A DNA stretch of 15,450 nt. It comes from Nitrosomonadales bacterium. GTDB taxonomy: Bacteria > Pseudomonadota > Gammaproteobacteria > Burkholderiales > Nitrosomonadaceae. Shown piece after piece: positions 1-7,234 of the stretch. The position numbers and the translations under genes were made by a program. The notes below the pieces were generated by a model. That model was not told the DNA's origin, searched no databases, and worked only from the letters and a program-made list of their open reading frames with translations. Where the stretch lies: positions 1-15,450 of the forward strand of contig SPBV01000017.1 of the NCBI GenBank assembly GCA_004525885.1. Reading direction: 5' to 3'. Within the stretch, counting starts at the first letter, position 1. Each line of letters opens with the position of its first letter.

Positions 1-149
1 CTAACATTTCTCATGACCTCGGGGTACAGGCTCAGGACATTAACATCAAAGCTAAGACCGCTGAGCATCTTGGTCCGGTAGGTCGGGGAGAGGGCATTGA
101 GGCGGAGGCAATATGCTTGATTACCAGAATAGAGAATGCGCACGGCTGA
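1..149 (+). CDS. ispF: 2-C-methyl-D-erythritol 2,4-cyclodiphosphate synthase, C-terminal end (partial)
   Basis: This is the 3' end of a gene that begins before the window. The frame starting at base 3 reads 48 residues and stops at TGA 147-149. The visible part contains DINIKAKTAEHLGPVGRGEG, then IEAEAICLI, which matches the conserved C-terminus of IspF (E. coli reads VNVKATTTEKLGFTGRGEG followed by EAVALL). IspF forms the cyclic diphosphate intermediate in the cytosolic MEP pathway of isoprenoid synthesis. The metal-binding residues lie upstream and cannot be checked. The last 37 bases overlap the start of the next gene, which suggests co-transcription and translational coupling. Confidence 0.9.
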   Translation, partial: NISHDLGVQAQDINIKAKTAEHLGPVGRGEGIEAEAICLITRIENAHG

Positions 150-727
150 GACAAACACAGACATCTGGAAGGACTATCCGTGTTTTCTTTGCAATATGGC
201 CCAGTAACACAGTAAAACGACAATTATACAGTCTGTCAGAGAAATTGGAGGTAATCTGTAGTGGACAGAGAGTTAGAGCAGAAAGTATTCATCTCACGCT
301 GGTTTTTCTGGGAGAAATGAGAGCTAGTGAGCTGGATGCGATATGTTTAGCAGCTAATAATGTAAAGGTGCCGGCTTTTACTTTCATTGTTGATGGAACT
401 CGCTACTGGAAGTCTAACCGCGTAGTCTATGCAGCAACCAGTGAGGTTCCACCGGAACTTTCTGATTTGGTGGAATCTTTAAAGGCAAACTTGGCTGCTA
501 ATAGATTTGCATTTGATCACAGAGATTTTACTCCACACATAACGCTAGTCAGAAAGGTTAAGCCCTATGTTCTACCTAAATCATTAAGTAGTTTTGAGAG
601 GCCGATTATCTGGCCTGTGCGTGAGTGGATGTTGGTAAAATCGGAGCAGGCCAGCGATAGATCCGTTTATACTCCTATCAAACGCTGGGCCTTGGTATCT
701 GACTCAGAGATAAATACAACCCTCTAA
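113..727 (+). CDS. thpR: RNA 2',3'-cyclic 3'-phosphodiesterase (2'-5' RNA ligase family)
   Basis: The 204-residue protein belongs to the 2H phosphoesterase (LigT/ThpR) family. These enzymes open 2',3'-cyclic phosphates on RNA ends and can join 2'-5' RNA linkages in vitro. Both signature HxTx motifs are present, HLTL at about residue 60 and HITL at about 142, with the usual RVFFAIWP strand near residue 23 and a LVFLGE segment after the first motif. The family normally begins at that RVFF strand, so the first ~20 residues are an extension. The ATG at 113 is supported by GGAGG at 104-108, and no other ATG lies between it and the RVFF strand. The start overlaps ispF by 37 bases. The 3' end overlaps the opposing host-attachment gene by 24 bases. 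Confidence 0.88.
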   Translation: MLDYQNRECARLRQTQTSGRTIRVFFAIWPSNTVKRQLYSLSEKLEVICSGQRVRAESIHLTLVFLGEMRASELDAICLAANNVKVPAFTFIVDGTRYWKSNRVVYAATSEVPPELSDLVESLKANLAANRFAFDHRDFTPHITLVRKVKPYVLPKSLSSFERPIIWPVREWMLVKSEQASDRSVYTPIKRWALVSDSEINTTL

Positions 728-1144
728 GTACTTTGTAAGTTGTTTCTCGCTTTCCTTGGTGTAGTCCTTCTCGAAACTGTCACTTACCAGAGCTTTTACG
801 TGGCCGTCTAAATTGCTGTTAATTAGTCCTATAAAGGGCGCAGAGGCGACTAGGATCAGACGTTGGTAACTATTGGCAGTGCGTCCCTGATCAAGTTCCT
901 TAGCAAGCTCAAGGGCGAAGTGCTGAGCCTCATTTTGTTTCGGTTCAGTTGCGGGCATGAATGAGCCGTGATTGTTACCATGGCCATTGAAGCGCCCAGG
1001 ACGGTCTGAAACCAAGTTTAGGCCCTTATTCCTACTAGCGGTATGCTCAAATTCCTTGAGTTTCTTAAGCCCTTTTTTTGGCCCATAGTTTGCATAGAGA
1101 TTTGCTGCGCTTGCATTTGCGACAAGAATCCACGTAATACTCAT
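704..1144 (-). CDS. Host attachment family protein (PF10116-like)
   Basis: The 146-residue protein matches the family annotated as 'protein required for attachment to host cells'. The N-terminus has the WILVANASAANLY strand, a DRPGRF motif follows at about residue 48, then FALELAKELDQGRT and RLILVASAPFIGLI, ending in a KDYTKE segment. This order is typical of the family. The name comes from a plant-associated relative. In most bacteria the role is unknown, and the fold resembles RNA-release/eRF1-like domains, so attachment should not be assumed. AGGGAG (complement of 1151-1156) lies 6 bases before the ATG and fixes the start. The gene is divergent from tsaB, and its last 24 bases are antisense to the end of thpR. 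Confidence 0.8.
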   Translation of the reverse strand: MSITWILVANASAANLYANYGPKKGLKKLKEFEHTASRNKGLNLVSDRPGRFNGHGNNHGSFMPATEPKQNEAQHFALELAKELDQGRTANSYQRLILVASAPFIGLINSNLDGHVKALVSDSFEKDYTKESEKQLTKYLEGCIYL

Positions 1145-1261
1145 AAAAAGCTCCCTATGAAATGATCAAGTGGTGATAAGGGTAGAAAAACACCCTCGCC
1201 GAAAGCATATCACTGCTACAATTAAGTGGATAGTAAATTCCTCACAAAAATTCATCTATAA

Positions 1262-1984
1262 ATGGATCCCATTGAATTTACTAAACTTTACTTATCCCAT
1301 AAGCCTGCCACCTTGAAAATCCTTGCTTTCGATACCTCCTCCAAATACTGTTCGGCTGCGCTTTGGATGGACGGGGAAATTCTGAGCCGACGGGTTCTTG
1401 CAGAACAGCGTCATTCCGAATTTCTTTTACCAATGTTGCAGGAATTACTAGTGCAGGCTGGATTGGAGCTAGTGCAATTGGATGGAATAGCTTTCGGTGC
1501 TGGTCCCGGATCATTTACGGGATTACGCATTGCTTGTGGGGTGGCACAGGGACTGGCTTTCGGTGCAAATCTACTAGTAATAGGTGTTTCCACACTTGAA
1601 GCGCTGGCGCAGCAATCTGGAAATAATAAAGTGATTACAGCAATCGATGCCCACATGGGTGAAATTTATCATGCTGCTTATGTTAAGTCAGCGAACGATT
1701 GGAAATCGGCGAGCATTCCAACGCTTTGCTTACCACAACATGCACCGTTGATTCCAGGAGATAATTGGGTTGGTTGTGGTAGTGGTTTTGCTACTTATAA
1801 CGATGAATTGCGAAGTCATTACGGTAGCTGTATTAGTCATTTCGAAAGTGACTTTGTTCCTCACGCGAGGGAGATTGCACAATTGGCTGAACATGGTTTT
1901 ACGAATGGGCTTGGAGTTGATCCAGTGGATGCCGCCCCAATTTATATTCGTAATAAGATAGCGTTAAAGGAAAGCGAAAGATGA
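1262..1984 (+). CDS. tsaB: tRNA threonylcarbamoyladenosine biosynthesis protein TsaB
   Basis: TsaB (formerly YeaZ) is the partner of TsaD in the complex that makes the t6A37 modification of ANN-decoding tRNAs. The ASKHA-type N-terminus ILAFDTSS (about residues 20-27) and the diagnostic GPGSFTGLR (about 81-89), followed by GVAQGLAFG, identify it. Relatives usually begin only one or two residues before the ILAFDTS strand, so the 17 residues from the ATG at 1262 are an unusual extension. An in-frame TTG at 1313 would give the typical length. Neither start has a clear ribosome binding site. The gene overlaps rimI by four bases (ATGA, 1981-1984), indicating an operon. The family call is firm and the exact start is not. 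Confidence 0.93.
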   Translation: MDPIEFTKLYLSHKPATLKILAFDTSSKYCSAALWMDGEILSRRVLAEQRHSEFLLPMLQELLVQAGLELVQLDGIAFGAGPGSFTGLRIACGVAQGLAFGANLLVIGVSTLEALAQQSGNNKVITAIDAHMGEIYHAAYVKSANDWKSASIPTLCLPQHAPLIPGDNWVGCGSGFATYNDELRSHYGSCISHFESDFVPHAREIAQLAEHGFTNGLGVDPVDAAPIYIRNKIALKESER

Positions 1985-2442
1985 GCGCCCAATTAGAGGA
2001 AACGCCAAGAATCAGACAAATGCTCTTGAAAGATTTAGATGAAGTTATAGTCATTGAAAAAGAGGTTTTTCTTTTTCCTTGGACACAGGGTAACTTTGGA
2101 GATTCGATAAGCTCTGGATACCATTGCTATGTATTAGAGTTAGATAGCCATATTTTTGGTTACGGTGTGATGTCAATCGGTCCAAGTGAAGCCCACATAC
2201 TTACGCTTAGCGTAGCTTCGGGATCGCAACGAGAAGGGTGGGGAGATAAATTATTGCAGCATTTTATTTGCCTTGCCAAAGAATGTTGTGCACGATCTAT
2301 ATTTCTAGAAGTGCGTAAATCTAATCTTGGTGCTGCCAAGTTGTATGAGAGTATAGGTTTTAGACAAGTTGCAACTCGAACAGGATATTATCCTGCTATG
2401 GGTGGTCGCGAGGATGCAATTGTTATGGAGTTGGTTTTATGA
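1981..2442 (+). CDS. rimI: Ribosomal protein bS18-alanine N-acetyltransferase (GNAT family)
   Basis: RimI acetylates the N-terminal alanine of ribosomal protein bS18 using acetyl-CoA. The 153-residue length is normal for the family. The GNAT acetyl-CoA loop reads QREGWG at residues 83-88. The FLEVRKSN.GAAKLYESIGF stretch holds the expected catalytic Glu (about 110) and Tyr (about 122). The start overlaps the tsaB stop as ATGA and is preceded by AAGGAAAG. The stop overlaps the next gene in the same way. Linkage with tsaB is common in bacteria and supports RimI over another GNAT enzyme. Confidence 0.92.
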   Translation: MSAQLEETPRIRQMLLKDLDEVIVIEKEVFLFPWTQGNFGDSISSGYHCYVLELDSHIFGYGVMSIGPSEAHILTLSVASGSQREGWGDKLLQHFICLAKECCARSIFLEVRKSNLGAAKLYESIGFRQVATRTGYYPAMGGREDAIVMELVL

Positions 2443-3143
2443 GCGACGCTAGACGCAAAGAAATACTCAATGAATTGGGATTAATTCCGTTGTGGCGCAC
2501 TAGAAACAATAATTTTGCCAGTAGTATGACGCAGGTATCCAGTTCAGCTGTTGATACAACAAATAATAGGCATTTTCAAATTTTTAATTCGGATTGGGAT
2601 CAGCTCAAAGCAAGTGTGGCTAGCTGCACCGTCTGTTCATTATGTCAGGCTCGTACTCAGACAGTGTTTGGCGTGGGTGATAAGAATGCCGATTGGTTAT
2701 GTGTAGGTGAGGCACCAGGTAGAGAAGAAGATATCAAGGGTGAGCCTTTCGTCGGTCCCGCCGGAAAATTGTTGGATAACATGCTTGAGGCAATCAACCT
2801 GAAGCGCGGTAAGAATGTTTATATTGCAAATATTGTCAAATGTCGACCACCTGACAACAGAGATCCAGATCATAGTGAAGCGCAGCAATGTGAGCCCTAT
2901 CTCACGCGGCAGATTGAATTGATCAAGCCAAAACTCATCATAGCTCTGGGGAAAGTTGCTGCACAGAATCTTTTGAATACTGGCGCTACTATAACCAGTT
3001 TGCGTGGTAAATTACATGAGTATTCTGGCATACCTTTAATCGTTACATATCATCCATCCTATCTACTACGTATACAGTCTGACAAGGCAAAAGTATGGGA
3101 GGATTTATGTTTTGCTAGAAATACAATGCAGACAATGTTGTAG
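2439..3143 (+). CDS. udg: Family 4-type uracil-DNA glycosylase with 4Fe-4S cluster
   Basis: This enzyme removes uracil from DNA in base-excision repair. Motif GEAPGREED is at about residues 90-98, followed by GEPFVGPAGKLLD. The second active-site motif, HPSYLLR, is at about 205-211. Cysteines C63 and C66 (CTVC), C135 (KCRPP) and C151 fit the four iron-sulfur ligands of family 4 enzymes. The first ~55 residues are an N-terminal extension beginning RKEILNELGLIPLWR, a style common in proteobacterial members. The ATG overlaps rimI by ATGA and has GGAG about 8 bases upstream, so it is the third gene of the tsaB-rimI operon. Family 4 versus family 5 rests on the GEAPG and Cys pattern. Confidence 0.9.
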   Translation: MSDARRKEILNELGLIPLWRTRNNNFASSMTQVSSSAVDTTNNRHFQIFNSDWDQLKASVASCTVCSLCQARTQTVFGVGDKNADWLCVGEAPGREEDIKGEPFVGPAGKLLDNMLEAINLKRGKNVYIANIVKCRPPDNRDPDHSEAQQCEPYLTRQIELIKPKLIIALGKVAAQNLLNTGATITSLRGKLHEYSGIPLIVTYHPSYLLRIQSDKAKVWEDLCFARNTMQTML

Positions 3144-3148
3144 AACAT

Positions 3149-3165
3149 TTACTCTGGTAGAGTAA
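3149..3165. terminator. Small hairpin between convergent udg and lplT
   Basis: TTACTC (3149-3154) and GAGTAA (3160-3165) form a perfect 6-bp inverted repeat with a 5-base loop in the 41-base gap between two converging genes. It lacks a good T-tract on either strand and is AT-rich, so it would be only a weak bidirectional terminator. Confidence 0.35.
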
Positions 3166-3184
3166 TGGATTTATAAGAAACTTT

Positions 3185-4459
3185 TTAAAGTTTTTTGTGG
3201 ATCCCGATTAGATGTAGAGAATCTTCCTTGCTTTGGTTGAGTAGGTGCCATCGGCGGATCAGAGTCATGGTTATAGCTACAAATGAGCCGAACATGATTA
3301 TTACAGAGTAAATATGCACTTCAAAACTTACCAGCAAAGCATACATTGTCAACATGACAAGAATGCTCAAGTTTTCATTAAAGTTTTGTACTGCAATAGA
3401 GTGGCCGGCACCCATCAGAATGTGTCCACGATGTTGTAGCAGGGCATTCATTGGTACCACGAAAAATCCAGCCAAACCACCAATCAGCATAAGTAAAACG
3501 ACTGCAATCCACAATTCGTGAACTGTTATTATGGCCATTACTACGACGCCCATAGCGATACCAAGTGGTATCACTTTGACTGACTGTCTTAGAGACACTA
3601 GCCGTGCAGCCATTACAGCACCAATCGCAATACCTACGGCGACTACGCCTTGTAATTGTGCTGCTTTGTTTAGAGGATAGTCGAGGGCTAATTCGGCCCA
3701 CTTCAACACGATAAATTGCAGCGTTGCACCTGCACCCCAGAACAATGTTGTTACTGCGAGTGATATTTGCCCTATTTTGTCAGTCCAGAGCAAATTGAGG
3801 CAATGTCCGAACTCATGTATCAGGAAAATCGGATTTTTATTGAGAATGCGGTGATCAACCCCAGTGTTAGGAATGTATAGATTGAAAATGGCAGCAATAC
3901 TATAGAACACTGCAATAAGGAGAATAGAAGCCTCTGGAATAGTATCTATACCGGTATTGATGTAGGGAAAATCAAACCCCAAAAATATGGATGAAACTGC
4001 CGGCGTGATTAACACGCCACCCAAAACCGTGCCAAGGATAATGGATGCTACGGTCAGTCCCTCAATCCAGCCATTGGCAACTACTAGTTTCTCAGGCGGC
4101 AGCAGCTCAGTAAGAATGCCATATTTGGCTGGGGAGTATGCGGCAGCACCTAGCCCTACGACAGCATATGCAGCGAGAGCAAGATACTGATGAGAAGCCA
4201 AAAAAAGTAAACCGCAACCCACAATCTTGATGGTATTGCTTATAAACATTACTCTTCCCTTAGGCATGGAGTCAGCAAATGCACCGACAAAAGGAGCAAG
4301 AATCACATAGAACAAAACAAAGACAAATTTAAGCATAGGGGTGAGATATGTTGGAGCATGAAGATCTATCAGTAGTGCGATAGCAATAACCAACAGTGCG
4401 TTGTCTGCCAGCGACGAGAAGAATTGTGCCGCCATGATGGTATAGAACCCACGTTTCAA
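3185..4459 (-). CDS. lplT: Lysophospholipid transporter LplT (MFS)
   Basis: The 424-residue polytopic membrane protein of the major facilitator superfamily flips lysophospholipids across the inner membrane for re-acylation. The N-terminus FYTIMAAQFFSSLADNALLV is the LplT hallmark (E. coli reads VAQFLSAFGDNALL), followed by the inter-helix loop GAFADSMPKGRVM and about 12 hydrophobic segments. The start is TTG at 4459. A strong GGGAG (complement of 4466-4470) sits 6 bases upstream, and the only other nearby candidate, ATG at residue 9, would cut into the first conserved segment. The reading frame is continuous and the family assignment firm. The acyltransferase partner (aas) is not in the window. 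The gene is divergent from alr. Confidence 0.9.
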   Translation of the reverse strand: MKRGFYTIMAAQFFSSLADNALLVIAIALLIDLHAPTYLTPMLKFVFVLFYVILAPFVGAFADSMPKGRVMFISNTIKIVGCGLLFLASHQYLALAAYAVVGLGAAAYSPAKYGILTELLPPEKLVVANGWIEGLTVASIILGTVLGGVLITPAVSSIFLGFDFPYINTGIDTIPEASILLIAVFYSIAAIFNLYIPNTGVDHRILNKNPIFLIHEFGHCLNLLWTDKIGQISLAVTTLFWGAGATLQFIVLKWAELALDYPLNKAAQLQGVVAVGIAIGAVMAARLVSLRQSVKVIPLGIAMGVVVMAIITVHELWIAVVLLMLIGGLAGFFVVPMNALLQHRGHILMGAGHSIAVQNFNENLSILVMLTMYALLVSFEVHIYSVIIMFGSFVAITMTLIRRWHLLNQSKEDSLHLIGIHKKL

Positions 4460-4470
4460 AACATTCTCCC
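4456..4470 (-). promoter_or_regulatory. Ribosome binding site deciding the TTG start of lplT, with minimal ATG-TTT-TGA ORF
   Basis: Reading the minus strand, GGGAG (4470-4466) is followed after 6 bases by the TTG initiator (4459-4457). Within that spacer an ATG (4464-4462) opens a two-codon ORF whose TGA (4458-4456) overlaps the TTG. That ATG lies only one base from GGGAG, too close for efficient use, so TTG is the better start. Confidence 0.55.
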
Positions 4471-4489
4471 GGAATTGCCGCTAGGTGTT

Positions 4490-4525
4490 AAAAATGCCAT
4501 AGGCATGAATATCTATGGCATTTTT
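4490..4525. terminator. Bidirectional terminator-like hairpin upstream of lplT and alr
   Basis: AAAAATGCCATA (4490-4501) and TATGGCATTTTT (4514-4525) are perfect 12-bp complements around a 12-base loop, giving a stem with a T-run on both strands. It looks like a factor-independent terminator but lies between two divergent genes, 31 bases from the lplT start. A competing smaller hairpin, ATGCC/GGCAT with loop ATA (4494-4506), shares the left arm. It could act as a leader attenuator for either gene or insulate the two promoters. The structure is seen directly and its function is inferred. Confidence 0.5.
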
Positions 4526-4583
4526 ATAACACGAAATAGATTTATCGACCAATGCAATCGTTATGAGTCATTATCTAATTACT

Positions 4584-4619
4584 AAATTTTTGGTAAACAC
4601 TACCATGGAAACAAAATTT
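4584..4619. other. Imperfect inverted repeat in the lplT-alr intergenic region
   Basis: AAATTTTTGGTA (4584-4595) can pair with TACCA (4601-4605) and AAAATTT (4613-4619), with a 7-base bulge between the two right-hand parts. It may be an operator or a leader structure for alr. The rest of the 247-base gap is AT-rich. I see no convincing sigma-70 promoter or Shine-Dalgarno directly before the alr ATG. Confidence 0.25.
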
Positions 4620-4706
4620 GTGATTGAATGATGCGCCTGACTTGCAGTATGCATTTTACTTGTATGTTTAAAAGATAAGTGGTGTATTTTTCTAAGTATT
4701 GAATAA

Positions 4707-5780
4707 ATGTCGCGTCCCATTCACGCACTGATTGATCTTTCTGCGCTTGAACACAATCTTACTGTAGTTCGTCGTTATGCTCCGCGTTCAAGGGTCATGG
4801 CGGTTATCAAAGCTGACGCATACGGGCATGGATTGCTACGTGCCGCCGAAGCTTTTAAGAGCGCAGATGGTTTTGCGATTCTGGAATTGGACGCCGCAAT
4901 ACGTCTACGAGAAGCTGGCTATCGCCAGACTATCTTGTTAATTGAAGGATTCTTTTCCACATCGGAATTAGCGTTGTTCGAGCACTATCGGTTTTGTACT
5001 GTAATTCATCACAGTGAGCAGTTGGAGATGCTATCAACTTGCAAACGTCCTAGAGGATTAGATGTTTTTCTGAAGCTCAACACTGGTATGAACCGCTTAG
5101 GGTTTACTCCAGAGCAATTTCCTGCTGCAATAGAGTCGTTGAAGTCCAATTCTGCTGTTGGCAAAATTACATTGATGACACATTTTGCTTGCGCTGATGA
5201 GCCCAAGGGAGGAAAGGGGGTGTCAGAGCAACTACAATGTTTTAACGCCGTTACTGCGGGTTGGAATTTGCCGCGCTCATTAGCTAACTCCGCAGCAATC
5301 TTACGCCACCCTGAAACACATGCTGACTGGGTGCGCCCTGGAATTATGCTCTATGGTGCATCACCATTTTCTGGTACGGCTGCAGGTGAGTTAGATTTAT
5401 GTCCAGCGATGACAGTATCTAGTAGAATCATTGCGGTGCAGAATCTTCATTCGGGAGATGAGGTTGGATATGGATTAACTTTCCGTGCAGACCACCCCAT
5501 GCGTGTAGGTATCGTTGCAGGCGGTTATGCAGATGGGTACCCGCGGCATGCGCCCATTGGCACACCAGTGTTGGTAAATGGTGAACGTACCCATATTATT
5601 GGGCGTGTGTCTATGGATATGCTGCATGTGGATTTGAGTGGGATTGAAAGTGCACGCGTTGGAAGTCCGGTAATACTTTGGGGGAAAGGAATACCTGTAG
5701 ACGAAGTAGCGCAGTCAGCGGGCACGATCGGCTATGAGTTATTAAGTTCGCTAGCAGCGCGAATACGGATAGAAACGTAA
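4707..5780 (+). CDS. alr: Alanine racemase
   Basis: The PLP enzyme interconverts L- and D-alanine and supplies D-Ala for peptidoglycan. The PLP lysine is K35 in AVIKADAYGHG, the active-site arginine is in NTGMNRLG (about 130), and the catalytic tyrosine of the second subunit lies in DEVGYGLTF (about 255). GRVSMDMLHVDLS follows at about 299. The 357-residue length is normal. The ATG start gives MSRPIHALIDLSALEHN, the usual N-terminus, although no clear ribosome binding site precedes it. The gene is divergent from lplT and converges on ppiC across a strong terminator, so it is probably transcribed alone. Confidence 0.95.
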   Translation: MSRPIHALIDLSALEHNLTVVRRYAPRSRVMAVIKADAYGHGLLRAAEAFKSADGFAILELDAAIRLREAGYRQTILLIEGFFSTSELALFEHYRFCTVIHHSEQLEMLSTCKRPRGLDVFLKLNTGMNRLGFTPEQFPAAIESLKSNSAVGKITLMTHFACADEPKGGKGVSEQLQCFNAVTAGWNLPRSLANSAAILRHPETHADWVRPGIMLYGASPFSGTAAGELDLCPAMTVSSRIIAVQNLHSGDEVGYGLTFRADHPMRVGIVAGGYADGYPRHAPIGTPVLVNGERTHIIGRVSMDMLHVDLSGIESARVGSPVILWGKGIPVDEVAQSAGTIGYELLSSLAARIRIET

Positions 5781-5791
5781 GTGGAATATGA

Positions 5792-5832
5792 TTTCCAAGA
5801 AAAGCCTGTCAGAGACCTACTTTTCTTGGAAA
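5792..5832. terminator. Strong bidirectional terminator between alr and ppiC
   Basis: TTTCCAAGAAAAG (5792-5804) and CTTTTCTTGGAAA (5820-5832) form a perfect 13-bp stem around a 15-base loop in the gap between the converging genes alr and the PPIase. The position suits shared transcription termination for both strands. T-runs lie within the stem rather than after it. Confidence 0.65.
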
Positions 5833-5848
5833 GTACTGAATGTTGCGA

Positions 5849-6640
5849 CTATTCGATCTTAGCTTTACCACGTAATTCTTCTAGATACTCTTTAAATTTA
5901 CGCTGTAACACACTCTGTTGGACCTTATCTTTAACTTCAGCAAAGGGTGGTATTTTGAGGGGACGCATACCATCAAGTCGAATTACGTGCCAACCAAAGG
6001 AAGTTTTTACAGGTGTTTGGGTCATTTCACCTACCTTCAATTTAACCATGGCTTCAGCGAAGGGCTCCGCATAGCTTCTGGCAGAGGACCAGCCAAGCTC
6101 ACCACCCTTATTTTTGGATCCGTCGTCGGTAGATTTATCTCCAGCGATCTCTTCAAACTTAGAGCCTTTCTTGATACTTGCAATAATATCTTTTGCTTCT
6201 GCCTCAGTGCTGACCAGAATATGACGTGGATTGTATTCCTGATCACCCATCGATGCTGCGCTCACCGCTTCATATTCCTTGCGTAGTTCTTGTTCGGATG
6301 GGTCGTTGTTCTTTATAAAATCAGCTTGAAGTGCTTTGATCAAGACAGACTGACGAGACATCTGAATCTGGGTTGCAACAGTTGGATCTTTATCAAGTTT
6401 CTTTCTTATGGCCTCTTGAGCAAGTACCTCTTGCTTAATAAGATCATCAAGTACAGCTTTTCTTATTTCAGGAGTATCTTTTTGACCCTGAGTAGCAAGA
6501 CTCTTCACTATTAATTCAATATGTGAATTTTGAATGGCAACCCCATTTACTTTAGCCGCGGGTGCTGCATGAGTCGTGGTAACAACTACTAGACCAAAAA
6601 TAAAAAGCATTATTAATTGCGAAAATTTAATCAGTTGCAT
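5849..6640 (-). CDS. Periplasmic peptidyl-prolyl cis-trans isomerase, parvulin (PpiC/SurA/PrsA) type
   Basis: The 263-residue exported foldase has a signal peptide at residues 1-25 or so (basic start, hydrophobic LIMLFIFGLVVV, cleavage near THA/AP). A SurA-like helical N-domain runs to about residue 130. The parvulin domain spans about 137-225: RHILVSTEAEAKDI, GGELGWSSARSYAEPFAEA, and SFGWHVIRLDG. It should assist folding of periplasmic or outer-membrane proteins. The ATG is preceded by AAGGAAG at good spacing. It is the last gene of the minus-strand cluster yciB-yciI-bolA-ppiC, 31 bases after bolA. An exact subfamily name cannot be chosen from sequence alone. Confidence 0.9.
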   Translation of the reverse strand: MQLIKFSQLIMLFIFGLVVVTTTHAAPAAKVNGVAIQNSHIELIVKSLATQGQKDTPEIRKAVLDDLIKQEVLAQEAIRKKLDKDPTVATQIQMSRQSVLIKALQADFIKNNDPSEQELRKEYEAVSAASMGDQEYNPRHILVSTEAEAKDIIASIKKGSKFEEIAGDKSTDDGSKNKGGELGWSSARSYAEPFAEAMVKLKVGEMTQTPVKTSFGWHVIRLDGMRPLKIPPFAEVKDKVQQSVLQRKFKEYLEELRGKAKIE

Positions 6641-6671
6641 GGGACTTCCTTTTCATTAAATTGAATCAAAA

Positions 6672-6935
6672 TTAAATTTCTTCGGGAGTATACGCCTTTA
6701 TACTTAGTGCGTGAATATCCTTGCTCATCATTTCTCCCAGAGCAGCATATATCATCTTATGCCGAGCCATAGTAGATTTTTCATAAAAATTACATGATAC
6801 GATAGTAAGAATAAAATGACCACCACCACTCTTGGCTCCCTTATGACCTATATGTCTGGCGCTTTCATCCAATATTTCAATTTTATCTGGACTGAGGGCA
6901 GCAAGTTTCTGCTTGATCAATTTGATTGTACTCAT
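6672..6935 (-). CDS. bolA: BolA family protein
   Basis: The 87-residue protein of the BolA/IbaG family partners with monothiol glutaredoxins in iron-sulfur handling and can also act in envelope stress responses. Conserved segments are SARHIGHKGAKSGGGHFILTIVS (about 25-47) and the helix-turn region STMARHKMIYAALGEM with the conserved His at about 59, ending ALSIKAYTPEE. The start overlaps the yciI stop as ATGA (6932-6935), so translation is probably coupled. The symbol denotes the family, since the BolA and IbaG subtypes are not separated here. Confidence 0.9.
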   Translation of the reverse strand: MSTIKLIKQKLAALSPDKIEILDESARHIGHKGAKSGGGHFILTIVSCNFYEKSTMARHKMIYAALGEMMSKDIHALSIKAYTPEEI

Positions 6936-7234
6936 TCTGGCAAAACTTTCCTAAATGGCTTGACCGTGATTTTCGCAAATACCCCAGAAATGACATATGG
7001 ATCAGCCTTAGCCCAAGTGTGTGCAGCTTCCAGCGATACAAATTCTGCGACGATCAGGCTGCCAGAGAATCCAGCCGGACCAGGGTCAAAACTATCAATC
7101 ACTGGGTATGGGCCAGCTAGAATCAGGCGACCTTCATTTTGTAATGCCTTAATACGTTTCAGATGAGCAGGACGAGATACCAAACGTTTTTCCAGACTAT
7201 TTGGAACATCTTCACCATTTATTACATAGAGCAT
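6932..7234 (-). CDS. yciI: YciI family protein
   Basis: The protein is about 100 residues with a dimeric alpha+beta barrel (YCII) fold. MLYVINGEDVPNSLEKRLVSRPAHLKRIKALQNEGRL, then LAGPYP..DS.DPGPAGFSGS and WAKADPYVISGVFAKITVKPFRKV match proteobacterial YciI along the whole length. The biochemical role is unclear. Starting at ATG 7234 gives the usual MLYVI beginning and overlaps the yciB stop by one base (TGATG). A GTG at 7237 directly before it is an alternative. The overlaps with yciB and bolA show a single transcript. Confidence 0.9.
   Translation of the reverse strand: MLYVINGEDVPNSLEKRLVSRPAHLKRIKALQNEGRLILAGPYPVIDSFDPGPAGFSGSLIVAEFVSLEAAHTWAKADPYVISGVFAKITVKPFRKVLPE

Noticed and set aside
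1183..1200. GGGT/ACCC hairpin and TACAAT box between host-attachment gene and tsaB
   Set aside because: Only a 4-bp stem, and no -35 box lies at the right distance from TACAAT, so neither is supportable as a promoter or terminator.
5781..6074. 97-codon frame directly after alr
   Set aside because: It begins with the alr terminator hairpin and then runs antisense to the PPIase gene.
5918..6286. 122-codon open frame on the plus strand
   Set aside because: It lies wholly antisense to the PPIase gene and reads like a chance frame.
6816..7166. 116-codon plus-strand frame across bolA and yciI
   Set aside because: Both genes on the other strand match known families over their full length, and this frame resembles nothing.
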